A program made the translations under genes and the position numbers. The notes under the pieces are model-generated. The model was not told where the DNA came from. It worked only from the letters and a program-made list of their open reading frames with translations, and ran no database searches. From JAVBQJ01 sp045585875 (lineage in GTDB: Bacteria > Verrucomicrobiota > Lentisphaeria > Victivallales > Victivallaceae), in the NCBI GenBank assembly GCA_045585875.1, contig JAZMZH010000059.1, forward strand, positions 1 through 9,160: 9,160 nucleotides of DNA. Direction: 5' to 3'. Below are positions 1 through 5,330 of this stretch, in pieces. Positions within the stretch are counted from its first letter, which is position 1; each line of letters starts with the position of its first letter.

Positions 1-1
1 C

Positions 2-208
2 GGAGTGGCGGGCTGGTCCATGGCCGCCGGTCAGCGTCAGGGGGACCTGTGGTTCGGCAATCTGGGGACGGGGGACGAGATCGCCGGGATCGCGGACTTC
101 GACAACGACGGCACCGACGACATCCTGATCCGGAACACGGCTGCCGAGACCCTGACCGCATGGCTGGTGCAAAACGGCGAAGTGACCGGGAGTTTGGCAA
201 TTTCATGA
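2..208 (+). CDS. FG-GAP/VCBS repeat protein, C-terminal end (5' truncated)
   Basis: The reading frame is open from the window edge to the TGA at 206-208, giving the last 68 or so residues of a longer protein. It contains one clear FG-GAP/VCBS-type repeat. The calcium-binding loop DFDNDGTDD is encoded at 95-121, followed by ILIRNT and then a W..QNGEVTGS segment, which is the usual order of these beta-propeller-like repeats. The Asp residues at positions 1, 3, 5 and 9 of the loop match the DxDxDGxxD calcium pattern. The protein stops directly after the repeat, with no anchor or sorting signal in the visible part. Such repeats are common in secreted or surface proteins, often joined to other domains that lie outside this window. 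The GTG at 5 is only an internal codon and not a credible start. The family is fairly secure; the function of the whole protein cannot be judged. Confidence 0.72.
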   Translation, partial: GVAGWSMAAGQRQGDLWFGNLGTGDEIAGIADFDNDGTDDILIRNTAAETLTAWLVQNGEVTGSLAIS

Positions 209-238
209 AAATTAATGGCGAAAATTTTTCTGTCGTAT

Positions 239-267
239 TTGTAATTTCGTACAATGCTGTATATTGT
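239..267 (+). promoter_or_regulatory. Putative promoter and dyad upstream of the AraC gene
   Basis: TTGTAA (239-244) and TATATT (260-265) resemble -35 and -10 boxes, but the 15-base spacer is short. Over the -10 lies an inverted repeat, ACAAT (251-255) and ATTGT (263-267) with 7 bases between, which could be an operator for autoregulation. The stretch is clearly more AT-rich than the flanking genes. If this promoter is real, transcription starts near 272, downstream of the ATG at 254. Assigned from sequence shape only. Confidence 0.35.
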
Positions 268-295
268 CGGACGGAACAGACAGTTCAGTGATGTG

Positions 296-1285
296 ATGAT
301 TATGGACGAAAAACTTTCTATGATATCGGGCACGAAGAAGTTTCTCCTGCATGCCCTGTTTTACCGTCACGACGAGGAGCATATCCCGCCGGTGCACGTG
401 CACGTGGGGCTGCTGGAACTGGTCATCGTCACCGGAGGGGCCGCGGTGCATGTCATCAACGGCCTGCGCGATCCCATCGGCACGGGAAACGTCTTCGTCA
501 TCCGGCCCGGGGAGAGACACTGCTTTGAACACCCCCGGGGGCTGGGGGTTTACAACATACTTTTCGATGAAAAATTGCAGAATATTTTCGCCGACGATCT
601 GGCGGTGCTCCCCGGCTATCAGACCCTTTTCAACCGCAAACTCTCGCCCAAGCAAAGCTCCAAGTACATCAGCAGTCTGGAGCTGAGCCACCTCCAGGAG
701 GTGCTTCACGAGGCCGAGATCATCACCGACGCCGACAGCAAGGACGCGCCGGGATGGCGGACCGTCATGCTGGCGGCCTTTCTGAGGCTGATCTGGCTGG
801 TCTGCGCCAACAGCCGTTCCGTCAGTCAGCCGGAGATGGCCGTTTCCAGCCGCATCTGCCGGGCGATCGACTTCATGCGCAGGCATTACACCGAGCCGAT
901 GACTCTCCTGCAGCTGGCCGGTCTGGCCGGGATGTCGGAGAGCAACTTCCGGCACCGGTTCACTCTGCTCATGGGGATGCCGCCCATCGAATATCTGCTG
1001 AAACTGCGGATCGAGGCGGCCAAGGAGATGCTGCGGATCCGCGATGTGAGCATCGCCGACGTCTCCCTGCGGAGCGGGTTTCAGGACTGCAACTACTTCA
1101 CGCGCAAATTCCGGGAGCTCACCGGGACGCCTCCCTCCAAATACCGCCGGAAATTCACCGCAGGAACCCCCGACGAAACCCGGAGGACGCTCGCCAGCAA
1201 CGCGGAGGAGTTCAGCGAAATCATGGAAAATCTGTTTCTGCCCGTCTCCCCGGACGAGGAAGTCTTCCCCGGCGCCGGGGGGTAA
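296..1285 (+). CDS. AraC-family transcriptional regulator with cupin-type sensor domain
   Basis: Predicted DNA-binding regulator of 329 residues from the ATG at 296. The N-terminal part looks like an AraC-type cupin: an HVH motif at residues 34-36, a run of beta-like segments, and RPGERH ending at His75. The C-terminal part (about residues 190-285) is a typical AraC double helix-turn-helix. The first helix pair begins near residue 202 (TLLQLAGLAGMSESNFRHRF) and the second near 251 (SIADVSLRSGFQDCNYFTRKF), ending in the family hallmark TGTPPSKYRRKF. A tail of about 45 mostly polar residues follows. In-frame starts exist at 254, 296 and 302, none with a convincing Shine-Dalgarno. The ATG at 254 overlaps the likely -10 region, so 296 or 302 is preferred. 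Regulators of this build usually control sugar-use genes in response to a small ligand. The target and ligand are unknown here, and no sugar gene is adjacent. Confidence 0.87.
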   Translation: MIMDEKLSMISGTKKFLLHALFYRHDEEHIPPVHVHVGLLELVIVTGGAAVHVINGLRDPIGTGNVFVIRPGERHCFEHPRGLGVYNILFDEKLQNIFADDLAVLPGYQTLFNRKLSPKQSSKYISSLELSHLQEVLHEAEIITDADSKDAPGWRTVMLAAFLRLIWLVCANSRSVSQPEMAVSSRICRAIDFMRRHYTEPMTLLQLAGLAGMSESNFRHRFTLLMGMPPIEYLLKLRIEAAKEMLRIRDVSIADVSLRSGFQDCNYFTRKFRELTGTPPSKYRRKFTAGTPDETRRTLASNAEEFSEIMENLFLPVSPDEEVFPGAGG

Positions 1286-1288
1286 GCC

Positions 1289-1305
1289 GGCGCGGAATCC
1301 GCGCC
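1289..1305 (+). terminator. Hairpin after the AraC gene (terminator-like, no T-run)
   Basis: GGCGCGG (1289-1295) and CCGCGCC (1299-1305) form a perfect 7-bp GC-only stem with an AAT loop, 4 bases after the AraC stop codon. No T-run follows directly; the nearest run is TTTT at 1337-1340. It may help end the transcript or protect its 3' end, but it is not a standard intrinsic terminator. Confidence 0.35.
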
Positions 1306-1308
1306 CGC

Positions 1309-1329
1309 GGCGGCGATGCCGGGCGGCAG
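1309..1329 (+). repeat. 21-base direct repeat, copy 1
   Basis: The 21 bases starting GGCGGCGATGCCGGGCGG recur exactly at 2091-2111. Similarity continues a few bases further (GAGGGCC here, AGGACC there). This copy lies 24 bases after the AraC stop codon. It contains a short CGGC-GAT-GCCG foldback. With copy 2 it brackets the DUF4160/DUF2442 pair. It could be a dispersed intergenic element or the scar of a cassette insertion. Confidence 0.75.
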
Positions 1330-1387
1330 GAGGGCCTTTTGCGCGGCCGGAGAGGCTGCTGTCGCATGTATTTGATGATACAACAGC

Positions 1388-1415
1388 TTGCTTTTGCATG
1401 ATCTTGTGATATATT
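1388..1415 (+). promoter_or_regulatory. Putative promoter upstream of the DUF4160/DUF2442 pair
   Basis: TTGCTT (1388-1393) and TATATT (1410-1415) are separated by 16 bases. The -10 hexamer is the same as the one proposed upstream of the AraC and citrate synthase genes. The region is AT-rich against the GC-rich background. Transcription would begin near 1422 and run through the duplicated TTGAC module into DUF4160. A second, less regular candidate is TTGACA (1451-1456) with TATACT (1479-1484), but its 22-base spacer is too long for a normal sigma70 promoter. Confidence 0.4.
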
Positions 1416-1418
1416 GTA

Positions 1419-1483
1419 TTGACGGCACGGCTTCGGCAGTACCGTCCGTGTTGACAGTTCTGCGTCGGGCAGTACCGTTATAC
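1419..1483 (+). repeat. Tandemly duplicated TTGAC...GGCAGTACCGT module (possible operator)
   Basis: Two head-to-tail copies of about 32-33 bases lie just before DUF4160. Each begins TTGAC (1419-1423 and 1451-1455) and carries the identical 11-mer GGCAGTACCGT (1435-1445 and 1468-1478). The sequence between diverges (GGCACGGCTT against AGTTCTGCGT). Both 11-mers sit within a small dyad (CGG...CCG) around GTAC. The spacing of 33 bases is close to three helical turns, so two bound protein dimers would face the same side. Duplicated operators upstream of a small two-gene unit suggest autoregulation, but no binding protein is known. Confidence 0.55.
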
Positions 1484-1490
1484 TCCAGGC

Positions 1491-1499
1491 AGGGAGGGG
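1491..1499 (+). promoter_or_regulatory. Ribosome binding site fixing the DUF4160 start
   Basis: The purine run AGGGAGGGG lies a few bases before the ATG at 1503. It supports that codon as the start, rather than reading from ATG codons further upstream in another frame. Confidence 0.7.
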
Positions 1500-1502
1500 A
1501 AA

Positions 1503-1765
1503 ATGCCGGTAATATCATTGTTTTTCGGAATTGTGATTTTCATCAATACCCGCGGCGAACACAATCCGCCGCATATTCACGCCAAATATGGAGAGCAGAA
1601 GCGATTTTCCGAATTTCCGACGGAGTGATGATCGCCGGACGGATGCCCAAGCGGCAGAAGCGGATGATTGAGGTTTGGATTGATATTCATCGGGCGGATT
1701 TGAACGCGAACTGGGAGTTGGCGCAATCTGCCGGAGGATGTTTTCAAATAGATCCCCTGCGCTGA
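1503..1765 (+). pseudogene. DUF4160 family protein, frameshifted
   Basis: The ATG at 1503 opens MPVISLFFGIVIFINTRG, then HNPPHIHAKYGEQK, a very typical DUF4160 N-terminus with its conserved PPHxHAxYG segment. In that frame translation ends at TGA 1626-1628 after 41 residues, the last eight unlike the family. The rest of the family pattern lies in the -1 frame, from GCG at 1601: AIFRISDGVMIAGRMPKRQ, then IEVWIDIHRADLNANWELAQ, ending IDPLR at TGA 1763-1765. Joining the two at Lys33/1601 gives about 87 residues, the normal length for DUF4160. One missing base near 1600 explains this. No classic X-XXY-YYZ slippery site is visible. The frame-0 stop and an ATG in the second frame overlap as TGATG (1626-1630), so the C-terminal half could be reinitiated. 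DUF4160 genes often precede DUF2442 genes, as here, and the pair is sometimes treated as toxin-antitoxin-like, though unproven. It could be a decayed gene, a sequencing error or a two-piece gene. Confidence 0.78.
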
Positions 1766-1772
1766 AAGGAGG
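1765..1772 (+). promoter_or_regulatory. Ribosome binding site for DUF2442
   Basis: AAAGGAGG (1765-1772) is a near-perfect Shine-Dalgarno 7 bases before the ATG at 1780. Its first base is the last base of the DUF4160 stop codon. It decides against the upstream in-frame ATG at 1738, which lies inside DUF4160. Confidence 0.8.
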
Positions 1773-1779
1773 TTTCGCG

Positions 1780-2088
1780 ATGAAACCGAACAAAAAAAAC
1801 TTTTACGGGATGCCGTGGCGGGTCACGGCGGTGCGTCCGCTTGCCGATTACCGGCTTGACCTTGATTTCATCGACGGTTCGCGCAAAATATACGACATGA
1901 AACCGCAGCTTTACGGGGCGCTGGCTCCGCTCAAGGATGCGGCGCTCTTCCATACGGCACGGGTTTTCATGAGTACGGTGATCTGGACCGACGGGATTGA
2001 CATCGCGCCGGAAGAACTCTACGAAAACGGCGTCCCCTTCAAAGCCGAGCCTTCTCCGGCGGCAAAAACATCGGCAACGGATTTTTAA
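1780..2088 (+). CDS. DUF2442 family protein
   Basis: A 102-residue intact protein. After a short basic start (MKPNKKNFYGMP) it shows the DUF2442 pattern: WRVTAVRPLADYRLDLDFID, a beta-hairpin rich in charged residues, then YDMKPQLYGALAPLKDAALF, STVIWTDGIDIAPEELYENG and VPF. These match the family landmarks (V..V.p..dy.L...F..G....d..p.l....f..L.d...F......g.v.W..g.Dl.pe.LYe). The last 16 or so residues (EPSPAAKTSATDF region) are a low-complexity tail beyond the family core. It follows DUF4160 by 14 bases with a strong ribosome binding site, so the two are probably co-transcribed. The family's molecular role is not established. By analogy with small two-gene units it may bind DNA or partner the DUF4160 product. 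With DUF4160 apparently broken, this gene could be an orphaned partner. Confidence 0.88.
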   Translation: MKPNKKNFYGMPWRVTAVRPLADYRLDLDFIDGSRKIYDMKPQLYGALAPLKDAALFHTARVFMSTVIWTDGIDIAPEELYENGVPFKAEPSPAAKTSATDF

Positions 2089-2090
2089 CG

Positions 2091-2111
2091 GGCGGCGATG
2101 CCGGGCGGCAG
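2091..2111 (+). repeat. 21-base direct repeat, copy 2
   Basis: Exact copy of the 21 bases at 1309-1329, in the same orientation, 2 bases after the DUF2442 stop codon. The following sequence (AGGACCGTCACGCGGGCTTT) is partly like that after copy 1 (AGGGCCTTTTGCGCGG). Both copies thus sit immediately 3' of a gene, which is how dispersed intergenic elements often lie. They also flank the two-gene cassette. Confidence 0.75.
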
Positions 2112-2176
2112 AGGACCGTCACGCGGGCTTTTCGCGAAAAATCACGGCTTTTAACGGATGGAGGGCTTTCGGAAAC

Positions 2177-2205
2177 TTGAAAAAAGCAGAAGTCGGATGT
2201 ATATT
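2177..2205 (+). promoter_or_regulatory. Sigma70-like promoter of citrate synthase
   Basis: TTGAAA (2177-2182) and TATATT (2200-2205) are separated by the ideal 17 bases, in an AT-rich stretch inside otherwise GC-rich DNA. Transcription would begin near 2212, leaving a leader of about 35 bases before the Shine-Dalgarno GGAGGG (2235-2240) and the ATG at 2247. This is the best promoter match in the window. Confidence 0.65.
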
Positions 2206-2246
2206 AACTCTTTGCCGAAAAATCAGTTCGACACGGAGGGAAAACA

Positions 2247-3533
2247 ATGATGAAAGGTCCGATAAAGTCCGACGAGTTCGCGACGCTCATCATCGACGGC
2301 CGCGAAATACGACTGCCGATCGTCGTGGGCACCGAGGGTGAGCGCGCCATTGACATCGCCAATCTGCGCCGCGATACCGGTTATGTCACCATTGACCCGA
2401 GTTTCATGAACACGGCGGCATGCTACAGCGAAATATCCTTCATCGACGGCGAGAAGGGCATACTCCGCTACCGGGGCATCCCCATCGAAACCCTCGTCCG
2501 CAAGGCCAGCTTCACCCAGGTGGCCTATCTGCTGGTGCACGGAGCCCTGCCCAACGAGGAGCAGAGATCCAATTTTTCCCGGCTGCTGAACACCCATTCA
2601 CTGCTCCACGAGGACATGCGGCACTTCTTCGACCAGTTCCCGCAGGGCGTGCATCCGATGACCATCCTCTCCACCATGATCAACGCCCTGGCCGCGTTTT
2701 ATCCGAATGTGGACCTGCTCTCCCTCTCCGAGGACATCGACATCTCCACCACGAGGCTGATTTCGACGGTGCGGACCATGGCGGCCTTTGCCTACAAAAA
2801 GTCCATCGGCGAGCCGGTGGTCTATCCCCGGCACGATCTGCCCTACTGCGCGAATTTCCTGAACATGATGTTCGATTCGCCGGTGTCGCCCTACGAGATC
2901 CGGCCCGAGGCGGTGAGAATCCTCAACGTCCTCTTCATCCTCCACGCCGACCATGAGCAGAACTGCTCCACCACCACGGTGCGGACCATCGGCAGCGCCC
3001 AGGTGAATCTGTACGCCACGATCTCCGCCGGCATCAGCGCCCTCTCCGGCCCGCTTCACGGCGGCGCCAATCAGGCGGTCATGGAGATGCTGCGGGCCAT
3101 CGCGGCGGACGGGAACATCCGCAAATTCGTCGACCGGGCCAAGGACAAAAACGATCCCTTCCGGCTGATGGGCTTCGGCCACCGGGTCTACAAGACTTAC
3201 GATCCCCGGGCGGCGATCATCAAGGCGGAGTGCGAAAAGTTTCTGAAGTGCATGAAGATCAAAGATCCTCTGCTGGATATCGCCAAGGAGCTGGAGGAGA
3301 TCGTCTCCCATGACGACTATTTCCTCTCCAGGCACCTTTATCCCAATGTGGATTTCTATTCCGGGCTGATTTACCGGGCTCTGGGCATCCCGGAGAACAT
3401 GTTCACGGTGATGTTCGCCCTGGCCCGCCTGCCGGGATGGATCGCCCACTGGAAGGAGATGATCGGCACCAACACCCGGATCACCCGGCCGAGGCAGATC
3501 TACATCGGCAAGACCCCCGACGAACTTAGCTGA
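2247..3533 (+). CDS. gltA: Citrate synthase, type I (GltA-like)
   Basis: This enzyme condenses acetyl-CoA with oxaloacetate to citrate, the entry step of the TCA cycle, in the cytoplasm. The 428 residues match the length of the hexameric Gram-negative type (E. coli GltA is 427) and the sequence is recognisably close throughout. The N-terminal beta domain is present (TLIIDGREIRLPIV, then SEISFIDGEKGILRYRGIPI). Next come LHADHEQNCSTTTVRTIGS, the segment SGPLHGGANQAV, the family signature GFGHRVYKTYDPRA, and YPNVDFYSG. The catalytic triad is intact: His271, His312 and Asp369. Their spacings of 41 and 57 residues equal those of the E. coli catalytic residues (264, 305, 362). The start is supported by GGAGGG 6 bases upstream; a second ATG follows directly at 2250. 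It has its own promoter and a hairpin after the stop, so it is probably expressed alone, although leuA follows after 102 bases. NADH regulation, known for this type, cannot be judged here. Confidence 0.97.
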   Translation: MMKGPIKSDEFATLIIDGREIRLPIVVGTEGERAIDIANLRRDTGYVTIDPSFMNTAACYSEISFIDGEKGILRYRGIPIETLVRKASFTQVAYLLVHGALPNEEQRSNFSRLLNTHSLLHEDMRHFFDQFPQGVHPMTILSTMINALAAFYPNVDLLSLSEDIDISTTRLISTVRTMAAFAYKKSIGEPVVYPRHDLPYCANFLNMMFDSPVSPYEIRPEAVRILNVLFILHADHEQNCSTTTVRTIGSAQVNLYATISAGISALSGPLHGGANQAVMEMLRAIAADGNIRKFVDRAKDKNDPFRLMGFGHRVYKTYDPRAAIIKAECEKFLKCMKIKDPLLDIAKELEEIVSHDDYFLSRHLYPNVDFYSGLIYRALGIPENMFTVMFALARLPGWIAHWKEMIGTNTRITRPRQIYIGKTPDELS

Positions 3534-3564
3534 CCCGGCTGTTTCCTGCGGTACAGCCGGGTTT
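3533..3564 (+). terminator. Hairpin terminator after citrate synthase
   Basis: ACCCGGCTGT (3533-3542) and ACAGCCGGGT (3553-3562) form a perfect 10-bp stem with a 10-base loop, beginning at the last base of the stop codon. The downstream T-run is only TTT (3562-3564), so termination may be partial. An A-run at 3575-3581 follows. Confidence 0.65.
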
Positions 3565-3635
3565 CGGTCACGCAGAAAAAAGTTGTCGATGCTGCAGTTT
3601 CAGAAGCCGTTTCAATCATTTCAAGGCATGTAAAA

Positions 3636-5330
3636 ATGAAAGAGTCATATCCCAAATACCGTTATCCCGAACCGATCAGGATCACCGACCGGCGCTGGCC
3701 GGACGCGGTGCTCACCCACGCGCCGATCTGGGCGTCGGTGGACCTCCGCGACGGAAATCAGGCGCTCCCGGCCCCCATGGACCCCCAGCGCAAGCTGGAC
3801 TATTTCAGGATGCTGGTGAAGCTGGGGTTCAAGGAGATCGAGGTGTCGTTCCCCTCCGCCAGCCAGGACGATTTCGACTTTGTGCGGATGCTGATCGAGG
3901 ACGGCGTCATCCCTCCCGGGGTGAAGATCTCAGTGCTGACCCAGGCCCGGGAGGAGCTGATCGTCAAGACCCTCGAATCCCTGGTGGGAGTGCGGGAGGC
4001 GATCCTGCACATCTATCTGGCCAGCAGCGATCTGCACCGCAAATTCGTCTTCGGCATGAGCAAGGAGGAGGCCATCGCCCGCTCGGTGGAGGCCACGCTC
4101 TGGGGGAAACGCGAGATCGGACGACGGGGATTGACCGGGAAAATCAGCTATGAATTTTCTCCGGAGGAATTCACCGACACCGATCTGGGATTTTCGCTGG
4201 AACTCAGCCACGCGGTGAAGGAGGCCTGGGGCCCCTGCGCCAAATCCGACTTCATCCTGAATCTGCCCGCCACGGTGGAGCGGCGGCCGCCCAATCAGTA
4301 CGCCGATATGATCGAGGCCTTCCGCAGGTCCTACCGCTACGGCGACGAAACCACCCTGAGCCTCCACGCCCACAACGATCAGGGCTGCGCCGTGGCGGCC
4401 ACCGAGATGGCGCTGCTGGCCGGAGCCGAGCGGGTGGAGGGCACGATATTCGGGCACGGCGAGCGCACCGGAAATCTGGACATTTCCGTGCTGGCGCTGA
4501 ATCTCTTCTCCCGCGGCATCGATCCGAAGCTGGATTTCAGCGACATGGACGAGGTGGTGCGGGTGGTGGAGCACGCTTCCGGGATCGAGGTGCATCCCCG
4601 TCATCCCTACGCGGGAGAGCTGGTCTTCACGGCCTTCTCCGGTTCCCATCAGGACGCCATACGCAAGGGCCTGGAGCGGCGACAGGAGATTTCCGAGTAT
4701 TACCGTCAGGGCTGGAAGATCCCCTACCTCCATATCGACCCGGCGGACGTGGGCCGGGAATACAGCAAGCTCATCCGCATCAACAGCCAGTCCGGCAAGG
4801 GCGGAGTGGTTTTCGTGCTGGAAAAGGAACACGACATCTGGCCGCCCAAAGCCATGCACCCGGACATCGGCCGGGAAGTGCAGAAGTACGTCGATCGGGT
4901 GGGCGGAGAGCTGGACGGAAAACAGCTTCTGGAGATATTCCGGGAGCAGTTCGTGAATCTGACCGGCCCCTACCGGATGAGCGATTTCACCCGGGAGATC
5001 CTCTCCCACGAAAACGGCGACCGGATCGGCGTCGGACTGAAGTGGTGGATCGGGGAGAAATTCTACGAACTCTACGGCGAGGGAAACGGTCCGCTCTCCG
5101 CATTCAAGCACGCGCTGGATCAGTGCCCGGAGATGGAGGAATTCGAGCTGGCGGATTTCAGTGAGAAAACCATGGGCAAGAGCGCGGACGCCCACGCCAT
5201 GGCCTTTGTCGGCATCCGCCGCCGCGGAGAGCAGAAACTGGTCTACGGAGCAGGCGAACACACCAATATCGACCGGGCCGCCATCGCGGCGCTGATCACC
5301 GCCCTCAACCGGGCCGACAGGAGAAAATGA
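3636..5330 (+). CDS. leuA: 2-isopropylmalate synthase (LeuA type 2)
   Basis: This enzyme condenses acetyl-CoA with 2-oxoisovalerate to 2-isopropylmalate, the committed step of leucine synthesis. The 564 residues follow the type 2 layout seen in actinobacteria and others. A short N-terminal lead (YPEPIRITDRRWPD) precedes an HMGL-like TIM barrel. The barrel carries VDLRDGNQAL with Arg38 and the metal ligand Asp39, EIEVSFPSASQDDFDFVR, FNLPATVE-like (LNLPATVERRPPNQYAD), the metal-binding HAHND (His244, His246) and GTIFGHGERTGN. The linker subdomains contain AFSGSHQDAI and RINSQSGKGGV. The C-terminal leucine-sensing dimer domain (from about residue 490) ends YGAGEHTNIDRAAIAALITA and LNR. No key residue appears lost, so the enzyme is probably active and leucine-inhibited. 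The Shine-Dalgarno is weak (AAGG at 3623-3626, 9 bases before ATG) and no clear promoter, leader peptide or T-box is visible in 3565-3635, so read-through from gltA is possible. Its stop overlaps the next gene's start. Confidence 0.96.
   Translation: MKESYPKYRYPEPIRITDRRWPDAVLTHAPIWASVDLRDGNQALPAPMDPQRKLDYFRMLVKLGFKEIEVSFPSASQDDFDFVRMLIEDGVIPPGVKISVLTQAREELIVKTLESLVGVREAILHIYLASSDLHRKFVFGMSKEEAIARSVEATLWGKREIGRRGLTGKISYEFSPEEFTDTDLGFSLELSHAVKEAWGPCAKSDFILNLPATVERRPPNQYADMIEAFRRSYRYGDETTLSLHAHNDQGCAVAATEMALLAGAERVEGTIFGHGERTGNLDISVLALNLFSRGIDPKLDFSDMDEVVRVVEHASGIEVHPRHPYAGELVFTAFSGSHQDAIRKGLERRQEISEYYRQGWKIPYLHIDPADVGREYSKLIRINSQSGKGGVVFVLEKEHDIWPPKAMHPDIGREVQKYVDRVGGELDGKQLLEIFREQFVNLTGPYRMSDFTREILSHENGDRIGVGLKWWIGEKFYELYGEGNGPLSAFKHALDQCPEMEEFELADFSEKTMGKSADAHAMAFVGIRRRGEQKLVYGAGEHTNIDRAAIAALITALNRADRRK

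Noticed and set aside
208..240. Intrinsic terminator after the VCBS-repeat gene (GAAAATTTTTC)
   Set aside because: The foldback is purely AT with no GC stem, so it is unlikely to end transcription by itself.
1451..1484. Classic promoter TTGACA with TATACT
   Set aside because: The 22-base spacer is far outside the normal 16-18; the TTGAC is better explained as part of the duplicated module.
1595..1605. Programmed -1 ribosomal frameshift in DUF4160
   Set aside because: The joint CAG AAG CGA is not a slippery heptamer and no clear downstream stem is visible. Decay or sequence error is simpler, though not excluded.
1388..1765. A 125-residue protein starting at ATG 1388
   Set aside because: Its first 70 or so residues are read out of frame through the promoter region, the duplicated module and the DUF4160 ribosome binding site. 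Only the end matches a family, and this is explained by the frameshift.
1738..1779. Earlier start for DUF2442 at ATG 1738
   Set aside because: It lies inside DUF4160, lacks a ribosome binding site and adds residues outside the family; AAAGGAGG points to 1780.
3565..3635. Leucine attenuator, T-box or leader peptide before leuA
   Set aside because: Only 71 bases, no Leu-codon run, no short reading frame with a ribosome binding site and no T-box core motif were found.
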